DNA of 64,000 bases from Bog-473 sp963766995 (GTDB lineage: Bacteria; Actinomycetota; Acidimicrobiia; Acidimicrobiales; RAAP-2), in assembly GCA_963766995.1 (NCBI GenBank), contig CAVYCE010000003.1, forward strand, positions 1,240,001 to 1,304,000, given 5' to 3'. Numbering within the stretch: position 1 is the stretch's first letter; each line of letters starts with the position of its first letter. Below are positions 59,815 to 64,000 of the stretch, one piece after another. A program made the position numbers and the translations under genes. The notes under the pieces are model-generated. The model searched no databases, was not told the origin of the DNA, and saw only the letters and a list, made by a program, of their open reading frames with translations.

Positions 59815-61599
59815 TTAAGCCGTGACCTCGCTGGTCCCCGGGAAGGCCTCGAGGAGGCGCGCTTCGGCCGCCGCCGCCTGATCGACTCCGCCATCAGATG
59901 CACTCATCATTTTGTGAGCGTCGACCGCAGGCATATCCTCAAAATCTTCGGAATCATCGTTCGCCACTGCTGGCGTGCTGGACCCCCCAGCAGCGCCGGT
60001 TCGACCGTCGTCGACGACGAGCACGAGCTTCACCGTGACCCCAAAGTGGGCCGATAGAGCGCCCTCCACTTGAGGTGCCGTGTCCAAACAGCGATCCCGG
60101 TGGGCCGCATTCGGCAGGGCGAACTGAGCGCCGTCCTGGTCCACAGTGACAAAGCGCCCACCGGCGAAGAGCGCCTTGGCCCGCGCCGGCAGTCCACGAA
60201 GAATCACGTCACCCCAGGCCTGTGTCAGTGTGTCGTGATCGACTGAGGTGGGCACCGCCGACGGCGTCGATACCACTGTCGGTTCAGACTGCGCTTCGAC
60301 CACCGGCTCGGGGACGGGAGTGGGTGCGGGGGTGCCCTGGGCTCGACGTACCGCACCCAGTGAAGGCCGGCGACCGACGTCCGTCGGCTCAGACGGCACT
60401 GCTGCTGGGACGGGCACCGATTCGGGAGGAGCTGCGGCCGCTTCAGCGCGCGTCGTGGGTCTGCTCCCCATTGCAGTGGTCGGACCACCCGATGTCATGG
60501 CTCGCTCGAGGGCGGCGACACGCTCAGTCAGCGCGTCAACCCCGGTATCGAGATCGGGCCTGGTGGCTCGTACCAGCGCGATTTCCAGCACCACCTGCGC
60601 GTCGGGCGCGTCACGCAGGTCGATCAGGGCGCGTCCGAGTATCTCCATGCTGCGCACGACTCGGGCCAGTCCCATTGACTCCGCCAACGCGCTGTAGGGC
60701 GCTCGAGCCTCGCCCGAGGCGGCGCAGAGTTCGGGAGCCAGGGCGGCCAAGAACACCTGCCGCAGCTCGTCCACCAACTCGGTGGCCAGCGGCTGCGCGC
60801 CCCATCCCCCGGCCAGCAGGGCACTTACCTGCACCAGCAGTTCGTTGACTTCCCCCTCGGCCAGCGCCTCGACGATGGCACCCACATCGGGTCGGGCGGA
60901 ATCGGCACTGCCCGAGGCAGCTACCTGATCCAAGGCGGAGAGAGCGTCCCGCGCCGATCCACGCCCCCGGCGGACCGCCGCCTCGACGGAGGCCTCGTCG
61001 ACATTGAGGCCGGCCTCCGACTTGACCGACTCCAGCAAGGCATGGAGCGTGTCTGCTCCCAACAGTCTGAACTCGAGATGCTGGGTGCGGCTGCGGATGG
61101 TCGGGGGCACTTTTTGTGGATCCGTGGTGGCCAACACGAACACCACATGCCCAGGAGGCTCTTCCAGCGTCTTGAGCAGTGCGTTCGCTGCTGCGTTCGA
61201 GAGCATGTGCACTTCGTCGACGATGTACACCTTCCAGCGGCCCGGGGTCCCGAGCCCGGCATGGGCCACCAAATCGCGCATGGACTCCACTCCATTATTC
61301 GAGGCGGCATCGAGCTCGTGCACATTGAGCGATGTCCCCTGAGTGATCTCCGTGCACGACACGCAAATACCGCAGGGTTCCCCGTCGACCGGCGCCTCAC
61401 AATTCAGTGCCTTGGCCAGAATGCGGGCCGACGAGGTCTTCCCCGTTCCGCGCGGGCCACTGAAGAGATAAGCGTGAGACACCCGATCGTCTCGCACGGC
61501 ACTGCGCAACGCTCTGACCACGTGGTCCTGCCCGCGGAGCTCGTCGAAACGACCAGGGCGAAAGCGCCGGTACAGTGAGACGAAGGGAGGATCAGCCAT
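59815..61599 (-). CDS. dnaX: DNA polymerase III subunit gamma/tau
   Basis: 594 residues from ATG 61599. The AAA+ clamp-loader ATPase begins SLYRRFRPGRFDELRGQDHV with Walker A GPRGTGKT (48-55), zinc Cys at 67, 76, 79 and 82, and IVDEVHMLSNAAANALLKTLEEPP. A Pro/Ala/Thr-rich linker (about 380-470) leads to the tau C-terminal domain. No slippery A-run typical of programmed gamma formation is evident in this GC-rich gene. It loads the sliding clamp at the replication fork. It is followed directly by recR and preceded by SRP RNA. Confidence 0.95.
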   Translation of the reverse strand: MADPPFVSLYRRFRPGRFDELRGQDHVVRALRSAVRDDRVSHAYLFSGPRGTGKTSSARILAKALNCEAPVDGEPCGICVSCTEITQGTSLNVHELDAASNNGVESMRDLVAHAGLGTPGRWKVYIVDEVHMLSNAAANALLKTLEEPPGHVVFVLATTDPQKVPPTIRSRTQHLEFRLLGADTLHALLESVKSEAGLNVDEASVEAAVRRGRGSARDALSALDQVAASGSADSARPDVGAIVEALAEGEVNELLVQVSALLAGGWGAQPLATELVDELRQVFLAALAPELCAASGEARAPYSALAESMGLARVVRSMEILGRALIDLRDAPDAQVVLEIALVRATRPDLDTGVDALTERVAALERAMTSGGPTTAMGSRPTTRAEAAAAPPESVPVPAAVPSEPTDVGRRPSLGAVRRAQGTPAPTPVPEPVVEAQSEPTVVSTPSAVPTSVDHDTLTQAWGDVILRGLPARAKALFAGGRFVTVDQDGAQFALPNAAHRDRCLDTAPQVEGALSAHFGVTVKLVLVVDDGRTGAAGGSSTPAVANDDSEDFEDMPAVDAHKMMSASDGGVDQAAAAEARLLEAFPGTSEVTA

Positions 61600-61632
61600 G
61601 GGGGCCGAGCCTATCGGTGCCCTCTGACACCA

Positions 61633-61768
61633 ACGCCGGTGCTCGGTGCGGCGGCCAGGTTGGCTACGGCACACGGCCATACCCGCTGAGAGCTGCTGTC
61701 TTCCGACCCTGACTCGATTCACGAGCGGCCGTTGCGCAGGACCCGGCCACCGCACCCAACACCGGCGC
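61633..61768 (-). ncRNA. ffs: Signal recognition particle RNA (4.5S-like)
   Basis: About 136 bases on the minus strand just upstream of dnaX. The domain IV tip reads GAGTCAGGGTCGGAAGACAGCAGCTC: the GGAA tetraloop closed by GUC/GAC, the CAGG/AGCA symmetric loop, then GAG/CUC. A long helix closes the molecule: GCCGGTGTTGGGTGCGGTGG against CCGCCGCACCGAGCACCGGC, with only G-U and one mismatch. This is the small bacterial SRP RNA, which guides membrane proteins with Ffh. The ends are judged from pairing and could shift a few bases. Confidence 0.88.
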
Positions 61769-61839
61769 GATGCAAACAACCACGCTAGTCCTCGATTGGC
61801 CGAGGGACGCCTCGGCTAGCCTGACCGGGCTGCAATCCC

Positions 61840-61927
61840 GGAGGCGTGCGAGAGCGGCCGAATCGGCACGATTGGAAATCGTGTGTTGTGAAAGCAACCG
61901 TGGGTTCAAATCCCACCGCCTCCGCCA
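61840..61927 (+). tRNA. tRNA-Ser (GGA anticodon)
   Basis: 88 bases with the long variable arm of tRNA-Ser. Acceptor GGAGGCG/CGCCTCC pairs fully, the anticodon loop is TTGGAAA with GGA, and CCA is encoded. It is divergent from the SRP RNA and dnaX. Confidence 0.96.
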
Positions 61928-62045
61928 CTTCTGTCCCCTGTCTGGTTGAGGGGAGACCTCGGGAGAACCCTCGACCCCGCTTGGCCTCCCTTCCCTACAC
62001 TGGGTCATCGCACTCATCCCGTCTTCCTCGCGCCCCGCGTCGGCA

Positions 62046-64000
62046 CTGACGTCCCGACGCCAGGTCTGGACTGGTTGGCGCGTCGCACTGGCGACGGCTG
62101 CACTCGGACTCACGCTGTCGGCAGGTGCTGCCAGCGTGGCCGAGGTCGCGGGAGCAACCTCTGGAACACCCGCGGCGGTCACATCTGTCAGCGCCGTCCA
62201 GGCCGGTCCGGCGGCCGACGTCACCGTCAGCTGGGTGCCCTCGCCGAGCGGAGCCGCCGCCACTGGCGCCGTCGTACAGCTCTACACCGTTGCCAGCGGG
62301 ACGCTCACGATCCTCAGCCAGGTCACGTGCGGTGCGTCCTGCACGTCGTCGATGTTCCGCAATCTGAGCTTTGGCACCACCTACCGGGCCATCGTCATGC
62401 CCACCGATGCCGCAGGCACCGGTCCGTCCACGGAGTCCAATACCGTCACGCCATCCACCTCATGCACCGCAGGGGCCTGCGTCACCATTGATGGCACGTC
62501 CAACATCGGCGCGGCCAATCACGCCGCCTCGGGCATTCTGGATTCGGTCTTCAACGCGGGCCAGCTCGTCCAGGACATGACGCTGCTCGACTCCACCATG
62601 TTCCGTAGCTCGCCGTCCTACAACACAAACGGCACGTTGAATTGGAGCAACTGGAATCTCGCTACTGAGTCCGGTGCACAGACGACGTTGATCCTCTCCA
62701 ACCTGTGGTTCGGCAGCAACGACAGCAATCCGCAGACACCGTGGTCGGACTGGGACACCTACAACTCCTTCATCACATCGACGGTGTCCTCCATTGTGGC
62801 CAGCGGAGAACAGGTCAACTACTGGGACGTTTTCAACGAGCCAGGCGAACCGGGGTACTACAGCGCCGACAACTACGCCACGGTGACACCGGCGTTGTTG
62901 TTGCAGCAGTTCCTTGACACGTACCAGGACATCAAATCGGTGGACCCCAGCGCGGCAGTCATCGGGCCGTCGCTCGAGGAATGGCAGGACTACCCCAACC
63001 AGTACGGATCGGCGTCCAGTCCCGAGCATGCCTTTGACATGGACACCTTCTTGAACTTCGCGGCCGCCAACAACTTGCAGCTTGCGGCCATCTCGTGGCA
63101 TGAGATCGACAACGAGCTCGGCACCAATCCGGAGGAGAACGCAAACTTTCCGGCCATCATCGAAGACCACGTAGCTGAGGCCCGCAGGCTCATCGCCTCC
63201 CTCCCCGCTCTCGGGCATCCGATGATCTTTATCAACGAGTACGCCGGCCCAGACGTACAAGCCATTCCAGGATGGGATGTTTCGTACCTTTCGGCCCTCA
63301 CCGAAGCCGGCGTCAACTCCGCCGACCGCGCCTGCTGGGACAACCAATGTGCGAACCCCACTCTCGACGGACTACTGGGCACTGACGGGTCGACCACTGT
63401 GCCCGACTTCTGGGTTCGCTACGTGTACTCACTGATGTCGGGCAACATGCTCGCCACCTCATCGAACAATGACTGGGTCACCGCGCTCGGGTCCTACAAC
63501 TCGACGACCAATGAGATCGTCGCCCTCGTCGGCCGGGGCGAGGGTTGCACCCAGGACGCCGACTGTGCCACCGACTTTCCCGGTGACACTCCGCAACCGG
63601 CCATCTCAACGTCCATCAACCTCAAGGTGCCCTGGACTGCTGGGTCGGTCAAGGTCAATGCCTTCGACATACAGGGTCAGAACCTTGGCGCGTATTCGTT
63701 GCCAGCCGCAGTGACGAGCATCGCCACCATCACCACCACCGGTCCCAACCAAGGCACCGTGTCGATCAACATTCCGAGCTTCGCCGACGGAGACGCCTAC
63801 GCCTTCACCGTGACGCCCTACGTCCTCGAGAATCCCACCGTGGCCCAGTTCTTCGGATCGGCTGGTTCGCTCAACCTGAACAAGCCCATCGTCGGCATGG
63901 CCGCCACTCCTGACAGCGGCGGCTACTGGCTGGTGGCATCGGACGGCGGCATTTTCAACTATGGAGATGCCCAGTTCTACGGCTCGACCGGAGCACTGAA
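62046..64000 (+). CDS. Secreted FN3-glycoside hydrolase protein, C-terminus cut by window edge
   Basis: At least 651 residues, open to the window end. The frame is closed upstream by TGA at 61947-61949 and has no ATG, GTG or TTG before the signal peptide; CTG 62046 is chosen because the next codons give a twin-arginine-like start (TSRRQVW) with a hydrophobic segment and AGA-type end. An FN3-like domain (about 45-135) precedes a clan A TIM-barrel with acid/base Glu265 in DVFNEPG and nucleophile Glu398 in IFINEYAG. Near 600 begins a repeat KPIVGMAATPDSGGYWLVASDGG seen in acidimicrobial surface proteins. The substrate is unknown. Confidence 0.7.
   Translation, partial: MTSRRQVWTGWRVALATAALGLTLSAGAASVAEVAGATSGTPAAVTSVSAVQAGPAADVTVSWVPSPSGAAATGAVVQLYTVASGTLTILSQVTCGASCTSSMFRNLSFGTTYRAIVMPTDAAGTGPSTESNTVTPSTSCTAGACVTIDGTSNIGAANHAASGILDSVFNAGQLVQDMTLLDSTMFRSSPSYNTNGTLNWSNWNLATESGAQTTLILSNLWFGSNDSNPQTPWSDWDTYNSFITSTVSSIVASGEQVNYWDVFNEPGEPGYYSADNYATVTPALLLQQFLDTYQDIKSVDPSAAVIGPSLEEWQDYPNQYGSASSPEHAFDMDTFLNFAAANNLQLAAISWHEIDNELGTNPEENANFPAIIEDHVAEARRLIASLPALGHPMIFINEYAGPDVQAIPGWDVSYLSALTEAGVNSADRACWDNQCANPTLDGLLGTDGSTTVPDFWVRYVYSLMSGNMLATSSNNDWVTALGSYNSTTNEIVALVGRGEGCTQDADCATDFPGDTPQPAISTSINLKVPWTAGSVKVNAFDIQGQNLGAYSLPAAVTSIATITTTGPNQGTVSINIPSFADGDAYAFTVTPYVLENPTVAQFFGSAGSLNLNKPIVGMAATPDSGGYWLVASDGGIFNYGDAQFYGSTGAL

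Noticed and set aside
61664..62263. 199-codon minus-strand open frame over SRP RNA and tRNA-Ser
   Set aside because: It covers two RNA genes and encodes no known domain.

Overview
The window is a high-GC, gene-dense piece of chromosome from an actinobacterium, most likely an Acidimicrobiia member. This rests on inference from gene content and order: the actinobacterial rpmG-tRNA-Trp-secE-nusG-rplKAJL-rpoBC block, an MptB-like polyprenol-mannose transferase, acyl-CoA carboxylase with a small epsilon-like partner, and, at the right edge, the start of 'PIVGMAATPDSGGYWLVASDGGIF'-type repeats that I associate with acidimicrobial surface proteins. No phage, insertion sequence or CRISPR array is visible. 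All protein genes read cleanly except one sqdB-like gene that is broken by four frameshifts.

Layout. 1-2.4 kb: two branched-chain amino-acid-type ABC ATPases and, translationally coupled, a secreted Ser/Thr-rich protein cut by the window edge. 2.5-14.6 kb: acyl-CoA metabolism interleaved with housekeeping genes: acyl-CoA carboxylase beta subunit and epsilon-like partner, ethylmalonyl-CoA mutase type MeaA/Ecm, 3-hydroxybutyryl-CoA dehydrogenase, acetyl-CoA acetyltransferase, crotonyl-CoA carboxylase/reductase (Ccr) and an ethylmalonyl/methylmalonyl-CoA epimerase. Together they cover much of the first half of the ethylmalonyl-CoA pathway plus propionyl-CoA carboxylation. Between them lie an S51-like protein lacking its serine, two cyclophilins, aspartate kinase and a SixA-like phosphatase. 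14.6-19.4 kb: DUF1214 protein, sulfotransferase, membrane-anchored beta-propeller and a sulfatase-fold hydrolase. 20-24.5 kb: membrane GT2 polysaccharide synthase facing a HlyD-type adaptor and a GH26-like hydrolase, a likely exopolysaccharide locus. 24.7-27.5 kb: CysD and CysNC, making APS/PAPS.

27.6-39.9 kb (minus strand): rpoC, rpoB, rplL, rplJ, rplA, rplK, nusG, secE, tRNA-Trp, rpmG, tRNA-Met, tRNA-Thr, with a probable L10 leader before rplJ. 40-49.4 kb: GNAT acetyltransferase, MptB-like mannosyltransferase, tRNA-Tyr, YajQ, GtrA, GH1 beta-glucosidase, TesB thioesterase, citrate synthase, an unknown anchored protein and the broken sqdB. 49.5-57.3 kb: an AddAB-like helicase-nuclease pair in an overlapping operon with rmuC. 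57.4-61.9 kb: PhoU, Asd, RecR, DnaX, an SRP RNA not annotated as an ORF, and tRNA-Ser; the tRNA-Ser/SRP RNA/dnaX/recR order recalls Bacillus. 62 kb to the end: a large secreted FN3-glycoside hydrolase protein, cut by the edge and lacking an ordinary start codon.

The least expected points are the Ccr/Ecm/epimerase set, the concentration of sulfur-transfer functions (PAPS synthesis, sulfotransferase, sulfatase-fold enzyme, sqdB remnant) around a polysaccharide locus, and several enzymes with replaced catalytic residues.
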